The translations under genes were made by a program, and so were the position numbers. Shown one piece after another: positions 11,297 through 34,420 of a stretch of 64,000 nt of DNA. The DNA is from Toxotes chatareus (taxonomy: Eukaryota; Chordata; Actinopteri; Toxotidae), in NCBI GenBank assembly GCA_016801885.1, contig CM028895.1, forward strand, positions 1,049,501 through 1,113,500. Direction: 5' to 3'. Within the stretch, counting starts at the first letter, position 1; the number at the start of each line of letters is the position of its first letter. A model generated the notes under the pieces. That model searched no databases and had not been told where the DNA came from. It saw nothing but the letters and a program-made list of their open reading frames with translations.

Positions 11297-14200
11297 TTAC
11301 ATGGTCCCACACAGAGTCCAGAGCAGCCCCAGTAAAACCAGCGCAGTGGTCTGTCCCCTCAGTCCAGAAGCTGAGCTGTAGATCTTGATTCGTCCTTCAA
11401 CAGACGGATAAACGTTCTTTCGTTGAGCGATGTAGTTGGACACGACTGAAATGTCCAGATCCCCTGGAGACAAATAAAAAACCAGTGAAATGTTAAAATG
11501 CTTGTTTAGATAAAAGCTAACGATCCTCTGAACGTCCTGGAGTCTCACCGCTGTTGTGCTTGAGCTTCTCGTCTTTGATCATGGAGAATCCGTCTCCGCC
11601 CTTCACCAGGTAGGACGGCAGCACCACTTTGTAAACCTCCTCATCCTGAACCGGTTCGTAGTGGGGGACGCGACACTTCGTGCAGAGGATGCTGAGGCTC
11701 TTCACTCGATGACCCGGAGGTTTGGTGAGGTCAAACTCTACGTGAAATCCTGTTGGACGACAGCACAAACTCAAACATGATCACACGCCGAACATCACGG
11801 CCTTCATAATGTGTTCCTAATAAACTGGACACTGAGCATGAGTAGAGATGGAAATGTAAAAATCCGGGTACCGGACACTTGCAGGAACTCTCCGGTGCTC
11901 TGTCCATATCGTCTCACTGAGTGTTCGAAAGCTTTCCTCAGCGTGGAGCCTTTCAGCTGCACCAGGTCGAAGGTTCCTCCGAACGGTAAGACGGAGATCA
12001 GGTCCTCCATGGTGATCGAACCTGTGGACAACATTACCGTTTTAAAACCTCATCCTGGTGTCTGAGCGCAGCGAGTCGTTTTAAATCTCAGAAACCAGCG
12101 ATGCACCGTTTCTGCTGTGCTCATCGACAGACGCCCGGATGCCTCCGCCGTTGAAGATGCAGGCGCTGACGTGGTTCCACTGGACACCGTTTACGAACCT
12201 GATGTTGTTGACGAGCTGAAGAACAGAGACAGTTTTCAGTCTGAGTGTTGTCAGACGAAGCTGAACACAGTTTTCGATGATCCACGAAAAGTCTCCAGAG
12301 GTAAAGACTCACCATGGCGTCGCAGATCAGGTTTCCCAGGTTGCATTCCCGGAAACGACATTCCGTAGTTTCCCCGTTCAGGAAGACCAGAGTTTTTCCC
12401 ACCACCTGAGCCGAGTAGTTGCTCAGATTCTTCTTCCATTCCTCCACATCAGCGAGAACATCTGGATCTGGACCAGACAGTTTTCAGTTTCAGAGGGAGC
12501 TGAGCTGATGCAGATATTCTGTAACATCTGTTTAACACTTTCACACATTCATATCTTTACCCTGTGGGACGCCGCTGTTCAGCAGGATGGGGTTTCCTGT
12601 GGACTTCACGACGTTCCCAGCATCATCGAAGGTCACTTTCAGATAACCCAGGTATTTCCCGAAGGCGTACGCCTGCACAACAGGAACCAGCTGTCCACTG
12701 TCCGATTTCACCATGAAGGGATACAGATCTGCGGGGGTCTCAGTGGAAGGAGGAGTTCCTGAAAAAACAAAAGACTCTGTTTGAAAACAGCAACGAGAAC
12801 CATGTTTATTCAAACGCAGCATCAAGCGAAGGATCGCGATACGTTCGTTACGGATTCACTGACTCTGTGAAACAGGCTCATCATCGTCACATCTGAGAGA
12901 CTCAAACTGAAAGTTTTTCATTTTTCCTCCAATGATTATCAGATCTGTCCCTGATGACTCGTCTGCCTTCAGGTGGCGAACAAACGGCGAAGCTCAGACG
13001 ATGGTTCAGAGCTCGTGAGTTAAATATGTCGGCACCATTCGCTCATTTGTGCCCTCAAATAAACAATCAAGCAGCACGTGTCTGTAAATTTGTTTCACTC
13101 GAGTTTGTGCAGAAACCGTCTGTAATCCTGTGAGAAGCGTTTCAGGCACGTCAGCGATCGCACGCCGTGATTCAGGATTAAAAGCTGAGCTGAAACGTCC
13201 GGAATCAGAGGAAAACGGGTTGAAAACCAAACAGAGAGGGAGAGACATGAGTCAGAGACACTGCACGAGACCACGGGAGCGAGTGATGACCTGTGTCCCA
13301 CAAACAACTCCAAGTCTGGCTGCTGCTTCGAAGTCTGGCAGTCCTCCTCCACAGAACTGTGACTCCACACACACACACACCCATGCAGTCTCTGACTTGG
13401 AGTCTTTTCTTGGATCAGTATTAAAACCAAGTGTTTTTCCAAGAACCCTTCAGCTGCGTCACTGGTGATAACCTGTGTTTTTCTAACTCTTCCTTTCAGT
13501 CTCTGGTTTTTACTGGATTTCACAACACAACGCTGCTCTTTACAGAAGGACCTGAATGCATCACGGTCAGCTTCAAGCTCACTCTTCCTCTCTAGAGTCT
13601 AAAATATCACCAGGTTCTGGTCTGAGACGCTCTGTGGGACCATGTCCCAGCCTCTCTGCCTCCACGGCCTGGTCTCTGCTGTGGAAAAACACTTTGGAAA
13701 ACCACAGAGTTATTTATGGAGACCGGAGCAGCTGTTTACTCTGGGACCAGCAGCTCGAGAGCATGAAGCGAAACAACACGAGAATCATTCCGAAACATTT
13801 AAACACACGTCCACAGAGACAGCAGGAAGGGAATGAGAATTTGCATTAAAGTTTCAGAGAGCAGCAGAGCAGAGGACGGACGGGGACATGATGTCCTGAC
13901 AGATGTGATATTCACAGCTGTATTCACCTCCCTACCTGTGTACAGGAAAGTGTTGCTGTGTCCGCCGATGACCACGTCGACCCCACGAACCTTCCTGGCG
14001 ATCTCCTGGTCCACGGTGAAACCAGAGTGACCCAGAGCGATGATCTTATTGACTCCCAGCGTCTGAAGTTTGTCCACGTGCGGCTGCAGGGCCATCACCT
14101 CGTCCACGAACTGCAGGCGAGGTCCTGTGGAGCAGCGCGGACAGGTGAGACATGTGCCAACGTTTCACTCTTCACTGCAGCAACGCTTCAAGTCACATGT

Positions 14201-15738
14201 TCAAGATGTGAGCACAAATCAGCACCTGCTGTCCTGAACACGCTGAAACCAGCTCATATCTTCACTGATCTCACTCTGCCAGTTAATCTCTGTTCCCTAA
14301 TGCCTGTAATTTCTCGACCTCTGTTTCTGGGAACTCTCTGCTCCTCTTTTCCTCAGAGGAGAAACTTGATGATCTTTCCTTTTTTGGACCTGTAGCCACT
14401 AAAACGACTGTTTCCCTCCAGGAAAATCCGATTTGTGCTTCTATGAGCTTCTGAACTCGGCTGAAAAGGTTTCACCATTCCAAAGATTCAGTTCTCTCTG
14501 ACGCTCAGAGGAGACAGTGTGCAGAGAGTGTGTGTATATCATGATGTTTACGGAGGCCGTCACATGACATAAACCATCCATCTCCACCTACCAGGTCTGG
14601 ACAGAGCAGGCGTTTCCTGCGACGTGTATCCCACCACACCCACCTTCTCTGCACCTACTGTGAATATCTTATAGGGCAGGTACGACTTTCCAAAGGTGGG
14701 GGCCAGAGTTGTGTCTGCTTTGATGTTGGCGCTGAGAACAGGACACTTGATCTCCTCCATGAACGGTTTCATCAGTCCTTCCACTCCGTTGTCAAACTCA
14801 TGATTCCCAAAGGTCTGAAAAACACACAGAGACACGTCAGCTGCAGTTGGACACAGTGAGACGCTCGGACAGTCTGTCTATGAGCCATGAACAGTTTGAC
14901 CAAAGTGGTTTTCTCATTTCTGTAAATGTGGCTCAAAGATGAAAACACTTCTCTGTTAATATAATTAAAAGCAGCCTCGGCCTTTCACTGATTCGATGTT
15001 TGAATCATGGCACTGATCAGGCTGAGCTCACTGCTCCTCCTCAACAATCAGCTCCTGGTGTGACTGGATGAGCAGCTCAGACTCACTGTGAGAACATTAC
15101 AGCACCGTTACCCAGACGCTGGCAGAGACAGAGAACTTTGATTTACTCTCTCATTCAGTTCTTCACATTCTGAACTTGATCAGTTTGGAAAACAGGATCC
15201 GTCACTTTCATTCAGTGAATGATCTGAATGTTCATGAAGTCATTAGTGGAATGACTGGAAATGAATCTACCTTCCGTGATCAATCGGGTCGATCAATCGA
15301 TCAGTTATTGAAACGTCTCTTCAGACTCTCAGAGAAAACCCCTGATCCCACAGCAGCTGCCTCTCAGCTCAGCCTGTTTCTTACCATGGCATCATAACGC
15401 AGCTTGTTCATGAAATGCGCGGCCTCGGCTCCCTTGTAGTAATTGAACCACACGGTCCCCTGGAACTGATCCCCGGCGTCCAGCAGGAGCACGTTGCTCT
15501 CGGAGCTGCGGATCCTCTTGATCATCGTGGCTCTCCGGGCCACGCCGGCGAAACACTCGCCGCCTTTGGTGCATTTCCCGGAGTGTTTGTTGGTCTCCTC
15601 CACCCGTGCGTGCACGTCGTTGGTGTGGAGGAGAACCAGGTCCCAGGCCGCCGAGGGGGACGCGAAGAATCCCAGCGGCAGGAGGAGGAGGAGGCTGAGC
15701 CGCGGCAGAGCGCTCTGCTCCGGGCGCACCGCGTCCAT
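11297..15738 (-). CDS. nt5e: Ecto-5'-nucleotidase (CD73), complete 9-exon gene
   Basis: NT5E hydrolyses extracellular AMP to adenosine at the outer cell surface and is GPI-anchored (family knowledge). Exons in transcript order: 15738-15385, 14814-14592, 14124-13936, 12758-12561, 12467-12313, 12215-12107, 12021-11872, 11749-11549, 11463-11297. The joined frame is continuous, 581 aa (human 574), with the same exon number as human. A signal peptide covers about residues 1-31, followed by WDLVLLHTNDVH. Metal-site residues expected for the family are present: D41, H43, D90, N122 and H123 (GNHE), H225 (GHS) and H248 (GGHSNT). Substrate-pocket motifs CRFREC, LPFGGTFDLV and GGDGFSMIKDE are kept, including the two adenine-stacking phenylalanines. 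The tail ends in a serine-rich site (SSASG) and a hydrophobic stretch, as for GPI attachment. Start context is GAGATGG. No break or frameshift is seen. It converges on SNX14, as in mammals. Confidence 0.97.
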
Positions 15739-16300
15739 CTCTCCGCTGATCGAAGCGCAGAAACACGGGAGGAGGAAACCGGACGCGGTGGATGACAGAC
15801 GGCTCGTTTCCTCTTACATGACCGAGCAGATCCGGTTTCTCTCGGTGTGTCTCCTTAAATGAAACGTGGCGTCCGATGAAAGTACATGCTGAGAAGACCG
15901 AGAGGAACCGAGAGGAACGCTGATCGGCCGCCACCGCCCGCCCCCAGCTCTGACTCTCCGACCCACAGCTGGACAGCTGCGCCCAGGTCAGACCACCCGG
16001 CTCAGGTCCCGTCAGACCCGCTCCTCTGTGAACAGATCGCAGGTGAAGCACAGCGGCAGACTCTACTTTGTATTTATCAAGCAATGTTCTCATGTGTCCC
16101 TGTCCAATAAACAAGTAAAGAGGCCAGCGCACACACACACAACACACTCTCTCTCTCTCTCCTCCTTCCACCTACAACCAGCAGCAGGAAGCAACACGTC
16201 CAGACCAAACAGAGGGTGGATGATCCTGCTGTCAGGACGGAGCCTGTTTCTGTTTAAGCTTAAAGAATTTAGGTGCAGACAAACTCCTGAAACTGAAACC
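15739..16300 (-). promoter_or_regulatory. NT5E 5' UTR and promoter region (inferred)
   Basis: CpG-rich sequence continues from NT5E exon 1 to about 16020, then falls to average composition with a short (AC)n/(CT)n tract near 16131-16162. No TATA box is clearly placed on the minus strand. The long reading frames here arise from the CpG-rich composition and exon 1 in other frames. Confidence 0.45.
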
Positions 16301-27065
<10,765 letters not shown>

Positions 27066-28189
27066 ATAGAGAGGTTGCAGAATGACCAGGCAAAAAAATA
27101 ACAAAAACTTGAATTACAAAAAGTGAATTTCATTTGTCTCTGTTGTATTTTTTAATGGCAACAGACACATGGAGCTCACTGCAGACAGAACACAGGGTGT
27201 GTTACCACAGACAGGATTCTGAATGGATTTAACTGAGGAAGCAACGTTTGTGTGCTAATGGGTCTTCCCCACAGGACGTGTTGACCAATTCTCAGAGAAG
27301 CCTTGTTGGACAAACGTCTCCATTAGCCGACAGCTTGTAGGAAGGGAAATGTCAAAGTGTGATGGATTTGTAATGAGACGGATTCATCATAGTTGGGGAG
27401 CTGATATCTGAAAAGTTCAATACAGAACAGGGAAATTTGTCCAGGAGGCGTGAACACACTGACGCTCTGGCACCTACAGTGTGTTGCTTATTCTAATGGG
27501 TGGAGGTGAGTACAGGCTGTTGGAGGAAACAAACCGATGGAGCAGAACGGAACAGCTGAAAGAAAACAACTGAGGAGACGAGAGTTAGCCTCAGGCTGCA
27601 CTTTAAAAACCAACAACAGAGGCTGCATTCATTTCTTATGTTTATCAGTGAACAGGTCCAGTGTGACACTTTGATTTCACTCCAAAGTTTCTTTAACACT
27701 TAAAAAATGCACAAGACAAGAACCGGACAGAGAAACACAGCTGCTATATGACCTGCCCGGAGCTGCGGCCTCCTCCTCCACCATTAAACTGTTCAAACTG
27801 GTTTCGGCCCTGATTGAACTCACTCCCTGAGCTCAGACTGTTAGAACAGAGACTTTAGTCTTGGTGTTTGGGGGGGGGCAAACGCTTTAAATCACAGGTG
27901 TGCCGAGTCTTTACCCACAATCCTCTGTGACTGTCCTGTGTTCACACACTGGTTTGTTTTGCTGTTGTCCCCAGTCTCGGTATTTCAAAGTAAACAAATG
28001 TGGTTGGCTGCAACTGCCAACCTTGTTTACTGATTTCAGGATATCTGCCCCCCACCCCACCCCCACCCCAGTAACAGCAGCCCCACTTAATGTCACGGCG
28101 CTCTCACACAGCCTCTTCCACTGCTCTCCCAAGCAGCTGTTTTTGTTCTCACCGTCTAATTTATGTATCTGTGAACATTGTTGTTGCTC

Positions 28190-28330
28190 CGTCAGCCTCC
28201 AGGGTCACTGCAGACAATGTCAGGGAATACTAATAGAATGCAAATCCTTTTAATTATGCATTTTTATTCCTCTTCCCCTCAAGCTATAGTTTGATTGCAA
28301 AGTCCATGCCCTCCTTCGCTCGGCTGAGGA
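28190..28330. promoter_or_regulatory. Candidate enhancer with octamer and homeodomain sites
   Basis: A perfect POU/Oct octamer ATGCAAAT lies at 28238-28245, followed 5 bp later by TAATTATGCAT (28251-28261), a homeodomain core overlapping a second octamer-like half. It sits in repeat-free sequence distant from exons. Motif co-occurrence is direct; regulatory activity is inference. Confidence 0.3.
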
Positions 28331-29548
28331 GCAGCCTGAGAGCGACAGCGACGCCCGGTCAGGTCAGACGGGGCCACCTGTAGTGGATCCAAAGAGATTT
28401 CTATGATACTGTGTTGAGCGCTGCAGGTGGTTTACAGAGTTCTGCTATCACCCTGACTCAGGCTGGTCATTCCCTGCACGTTTAAAGTGACTTTTATGAT
28501 GCATGAAAACAACAGAAAGTAAACAAACATTTCATCTATGAATTTCATAAATTACATCACCAGTGAACTTTGCATGTGTTTATATGTGTCTGACTCAGAG
28601 TGAAATACCTGGTTTCAGGTGAAGAGAAAGAAAGAAAACTCAGCGTATTGTTCTTGTCAGTGTCAATCAAACATCTTTGATCATAGCTTTTTATAGGCTG
28701 TGTGCGCAGACTTCACTACAAACACTCTCTGGGCGTTTGAGGGAAACAAACTGGACGTGGCACACGGCCGATTTACTTTGAGGCGGAGAACTGAAGCAGA
28801 AATGTGTTAAACAGCTTAAGTGACTGAGACATCGTCCTAAATAACAGAGCCTGATAGAAGTTTGCCAAAAGTCTAAGAGCCTCCTCTGCAGCAGCTCAAT
28901 ATCACAACACGGGAAAAGCTTAACGGCTGGGTCAATGAGTCAAATGAGACTGCTTCAATGACATCTGACATTAATAAAAGTCCCTCTTTGATGGTTTGAC
29001 ACGCAGTCTCTCCAAATGTCACCATGACTACTTCAACTACATTTAAATTCTGCTCCTGCTCTCCACGTCCTGTATGTATGAGCCATGTGTGGGTCAGGTG
29101 ACTGAGGCTGGAAGCAGATGACTATATTTAGACGTTCAAACACCAGAGCAGCTCGTCCACATCATGTCCCTCCTCTCTCGTCAGTACAGCGTTGACATAC
29201 AGTATAAAACACGTGCTGGTCAAGATTTTTATCCTTTTCTTTTCAAGAGCCACTGACCACTGTCTGACAGAAGTCAGAGATCAAACCCATTACCAGTTTA
29301 ACACAAGGTGAATATTTTTAAAGGGCCATGTGAAAGTAATGAAAATTTCACTCTCGAGTGAATTAAGAAGAGTCTGACAGAAGTTAGATCAAACCAACCA
29401 GTAACACAAGGAAATGAGAAACCTCACTTTGCTCCCACAGCTTATTAAGAAACCCCCACAGGGGTCAATATGCAAAGCAAAGGCCAAAACTGCCCCAGAT
29501 GAATTGAATCTGAACTTTAGTGTTACCTGACATGCTCGGCTAAACTGC

Positions 29549-29580
29549 AAGAAAAGAAAAGAAAAGAAAAGAAAAGAAAG
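29549..29580 (+). repeat. (AAAAG)n microsatellite
   Basis: About six AAAAG units in a row in intergenic DNA; a simple pentanucleotide repeat. Confidence 0.9.
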
Positions 29581-32500
29581 AAATCTAAGTGTGGCCATTC
29601 TGGGTTGAGGTAATTTATGAGATCTGGAGCTGCTTTGCATCAAAGGGAAGAAGAACACTGAGCTTCTTAAGTGCCTTTGAAAGCTGGTGTAGAGTTACTG
29701 CTATCCTGAGTGTAAGCTAATAACAATGTACAGATTAAAAAATCATTTTAGATAAAACATCACCAACTAAAACACTGACAATATGATTTATGTTCTAATT
29801 TTACTGATTTAAACAATAGTCTTTACTGAGACTCAGCTGCAATATAAAACTGAACTCTGCTGCAGAACAGAGAGACAGTGTTATCTGCATATTGCATCTG
29901 TGGCTTTCTATCTTTCCTCTGATAGGCCATCCAATCCACCCACTTACTCTGAAACCACCTGAATGAAGAACAAAAGTGAAGCTCGGGCCCGTTCATCACC
30001 GTCAAAATGAGGTTCATGTGCAGAGTGGAATCAAGACAGTGATGGAAATACTCAGCTGCTTTTCCAAGTCAATCACTCGCTCGCAGGCTTCACTTGTCCA
30101 GATTAGTGATGAGGTCTGTGGGCGGGGAAGCTTTTTAACAAACATGGACCTCGGTGGCTGTGGCGGGACTGGCGTCCAAAGCACCGCTCCCTGCTGGCTG
30201 TGTTACTGACACGGTGCATCCATTTCAGCCTGGGTTCCTGACAAATGAATGTCATTAACGGGCAGCGGAGGGCACCTGGTACCGATGGCCACAATCAGCG
30301 GCTGGAAAGCCCGAACCAAAGAGGCAGCCAGCGGGAAGCCCTGGAGGACAGACGCTGGCTGTCACATTAGTCTGAATTAAAGATAAAATCACCCATTTGC
30401 TGGACGGTCTAACCAGGCCGGATGGACTCACACATGTAAATCAGACTCAGTGGCACAAAGCTTCGTTGTTTTTGATGCTGAGACCTGAGATGAGACCAAT
30501 GTTTACAGTCCAGCGTGCATGTTGTGTGCTGCTTTCTTTAACGGTGCCTCCACACTGGTCAATATTTGGAGGTGAAAGCCACGACCGGTGACAAATCCCA
30601 TTTCTCTAATCCTGAGGATCAATCTTCAAGGCTTTAACATTACAGAAGGAAGCTCAGCATTTCATTTCTGACAGTATGCCACAACTGTCTGCTTCGAACG
30701 TTATGAGTTTACATTTGCAGGTTCAGTGTTTGTCCTACTTGTAGTGAAAGTCATGACCTGTGAAATCTGTTAAAGAGCCCAGTTCTCTCAGGCCGGTCTG
30801 AACGTGCTGTGCTCACTGCTCTCCAGTAATAAAATCATTAGCTGCAGTTACAGTAGATTTCTGAAACATCTGTCAAATAAGGCCAGCCATCTACAACATC
30901 ACAGCCTGAACATCTGGAACATCATCAAAGTTCAATTAGTTCTCGTATCAATCAAGGTCAAGAACGTATCTTTATGAGCTCAGCTGACTCACACATCACC
31001 TCACAGATAAAAGGAAAACTTTTCATTTCAACTCTCTTCAAACCTCGTTTGAATCCGACACACGGAGGTGGAGAGGTTTAATCCTCTCCTCCCGCTCAGG
31101 GGACTGTGATGAATGTTTCTTTAAATCAATTCTCCCACAACTTCAACAGAGTTAAATTCTCTCTCCATCCTTTGTGGTTAATGTATCACGTCAGCCTCCA
31201 TGTAGTTCGTTCAGTTGTCGTTCTTTTAGACTCCTGTTAAATCAATCTACAGTAAAAGCTTTACTTTTTCAGCTCGTTCGGCTGCTTGGCTCCTTTTCTG
31301 TCATTAAAACACGGAGGGGATAAAGTGCATGCTGAATTTATGAAGCCGTCTTTTTCTATTCCTATTGCAAAAACCTCTGTGAGCTCAAAATGATCAGACT
31401 ACACTTTCACAGACCACGCCGACCTTAGCAACACTGGACTGCTTTCAGGATCAGCCATCAAAAAAATCTTTGATCTATAAGAACAGTGACTGAACATATG
31501 GAAAATTCATTTTCCTATAAATCAACGCTGTGCAGATTGAAGGAGTCAGAGGGCTCATAAATCATCCGCTCCTGATGGGAGAGTGTGGACTTGCCTTAGT
31601 GAAGCCTTATTTACACAATCTGCTCACGCTCTCTGCAGCCGTTGCACACTAAGCCACTTCGCAGCCTCGCTGGTTTAGGTTTTCTAACCTCATTTCAAGC
31701 TCTAAGAATCAGGCCAACATTTACAGTGAATTTTACTAACGTTTCTGAAACTCATCAAAATAGAAGACACAAGAAATAATATAAAAAATGTGCACTTTAC
31801 AAGTGGATATTGCACTGCAGGAGACAGGAGACAGGAGACGGAGTTCAAGCTGACGACGGGGCAGCTCGTGAGTTTTCCAGGTACAAAGAGATCAGAAATA
31901 CCAAGCGTACGATTCGTCCCTGTGAGCAAAGCTCAAACAAAACGCTGACACATCTCAGCGTCAACACACACCGAGCTGAACAGCAGCTACCATCAGACTG
32001 AACACTGAAAGGTTCTCAGCTTCCTGGCTGCTCTGCAATCATCTTCAGTCATTACCTGCCTGTGTGGTCACTGTGGTCCCGCTGCTTCCAGCATAGTGTT
32101 CTGGTATATATGGGAAAAAAAAAAAAAACTAAAATAAGACATGCCCGAGGGCGGAGTCAGACCTGTGGATCAGCATCAGGAGACTCCAGGCATAACAGCT
32201 GGTTCACATGTCCCACTAAAATACCAGCAATCTGTTCTGCTTTGTTTGTCCTTGTACTGTGTGAGTATGTGAGTTAATCTCGTATTACAGGTGTACAAAA
32301 GGTCCAACAAAGGAGGTCTGTGCTTTTGAAACGTTCAGAAAGTGTTTTGAGTCTGAGCACAGCCCTAAAGCACAGAGGAGGAAGATTTATCAGGCTTTGG
32401 ATTCACAGGTAATACCTGTTGGCTGGAGACAGTTGGGGACAGTTGGAGACATTCATTGTTAGTTTTAGTTTTTTCATGAAAATAACAAAAATGAAGAATA

Positions 32501-34015
32501 CCACCAGACTTTAAGGTGCCTTCAAATATCTACCACATGTTCTTACTGCAGCAGTAGGCTGGTTTTTATAAGCCTACTTTTTTTTCATTATCAAAAAGTG
32601 AATCTCCTCCACTGATGAAACAGCTTATACAGATATGCTGAGACTATCGCTGGGGTCCTCTGCCGATGACGCATCCTGTCATGTCAATCCCACGCATGAT
32701 GAGACAGATTCACTTCTCCACTGAGGCAAATTAACCATCGGTGCATGTATGAGCAGTCCATTTGGATTTTTTAAAGCACCGCCTATCCCTGCTTTGCTCT
32801 CAACAGGATATGAAAGATGAGGAGATCGCAGACAGAGAGGAGCGGAAACCCAAAGCAGACACAATAGGAGCGATGGCTATCAGCTCAGCCGGGGCCCGTG
32901 AGCCTTTGGTAATTCATGACGCATCAGGAAACGTATTTAGCTTCCCTCGTGCCTGGGCCATTACTGCAGACACCGAATACGCAGCAGGGGAAAGAACATC
33001 ACTGCTGATGGTGGCACTCAGTTTCTGGGGGAGCGAGAAGGAAACAGACGAGGGAAGGATCAAAGGCTAACAAGCTCGCATCATTAGGAAACACAGGCGG
33101 ATAGAATCCATTAAAAGAAGGCCTCTGTAGTTTCCATCGCAATATCCCACACTTGTACAAGCCAGGGAATCGTTTCCCCCTGGGGGCGGGGCTCTCACTT
33201 CTGAAGCAGCCAAAGTCCAGAGCAGAGAAAAGAGTTAAGCGTGAGGGTAATGACTCACTAATGAATGTTGAGTGACAGGTAATAACAGTAACACACGGTC
33301 TGTGGTTTATCCTCTGCATCCACAGCTAAAATGACTACAGAGTCATTTCAATATCAAGGCTGAATAAGCACAAATGCTGTGTTGTTATAAACGATTCAGG
33401 AATCAAAACCGCTTCGTCACATCATTCCATTCAGCTCCAGCACTTTTCCCAACAGTGAAGAAACTGGAAAACTGGAAATGAGCAAAAATCCTTCTGGTCA
33501 CACTTCTGTAGCTTTTAAAGAGCTGCACTGAGCCTCTGCAGGGAACACACAACCGACAGACATTCACCCGCCACCAGTGGCTCCGACACCCAGGGTGAAG
33601 AATAATGTTAATTATTACTCACATCATTAAAAAGGAGCCTCTGTAAGTACCCTGCACTGATCCATTAAAGAAAGCAATTCATGGACGAATCCCAACTATC
33701 AGTACTTAACAAGAATTATTGGTATTTTGCTGCTTTCAGTGATGGTTTCAGTGTCACTACTGAATAACAATCAGCACTTCAAAGTCAAACAAATCACAAC
33801 ACTCACAACAAAATGTTTAGGTTTCTTCTTTTGTCAAATGTGAAACAATTAACTTGGCAATAAAAAAAAAAAATCTGTTATGAATCATTTAAAGATCGTT
33901 TAACGCTGGAACGAGTGAGTAAACAAGTACAAGCATGAGACACATTTCTTGATGTGCCATTTTCCGGGTCATGGTATTTCTAAGTGCTAAACGAACGCAG
34001 CTGGACTTGCTGGAG

Positions 34016-34071
34016 TTTATTGAAGATGCTGACGACTTAAGAAGGTGAAGCATCTTCAAAAACCTCAAGCA

Positions 34072-34103
<32 letters not shown>

Positions 34104-34420
34104 ATGGCGATGAAAGAACATGTGGCCCAGTGTAACAGTGCGCTCACTGATGTGTTTTAATAGTTTCAGGAAACAGTGGAGCTCAGTGGCTCAGAGGAAT
34201 CAGACACATCAGGCTTTGGATACATGCAGGACACATTCATTGCTGGTTTTGATCTTTTCAGGGGTTTTGTTGACAGGAAGAAGGATATGGAATATCACCC
34301 GGTTTATCTTCCAACTATATTAGAAGATTATGATTCCTGATCCTTATGATGCATTCTTTCTGTTTTCCTTTTTAGTGAACCTTGCCACAGTGAAGGTTTA
34401 AACAGACGCTGATTAGCAGC
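34016..34420 (-). terminator. MEI4 3' UTR and candidate poly(A) signal
   Basis: TTTATT at 34016-34021 reads AATAAA on the minus strand, 400 nt downstream of the MEI4 stop codon. A short (TG)n run lies between them at about 34076-34102. This is a plausible 3' UTR for the last MEI4 exon. Confidence 0.4.

Larger units (their letters stand above)
27066..34015. other. Intergenic region between MEI4 and NT5E, no gene recognised
   Basis: About 7 kb with no supported exon. It contains an (AAAAG)n run at about 29549-29580, a G9 run near 27871, a poly(A) run near 32115-32128, an imperfect 40-bp direct repeat (29261 and 29371) and enhancer-like segments such as 28190-28330 and 32640-33060. Candidates are listed separately; the rest shows nothing notable. 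Confidence 0.4.

Noticed and set aside
12277..12762. 161-codon + strand frame
   Set aside because: It is antisense to NT5E exons 4 and 5, whose minus-strand frames match a known protein with proper splice sites.
15392..16171. 259-codon minus-strand frame overlapping NT5E exon 1
   Set aside because: It is in the wrong frame relative to the CD73 protein and depends on CpG-rich promoter sequence.
32762..33070. 102-codon + strand frame with acidic, exon-like composition
   Set aside because: No acceptor or donor in suitable positions and no recognised family; at most a conserved non-coding candidate.
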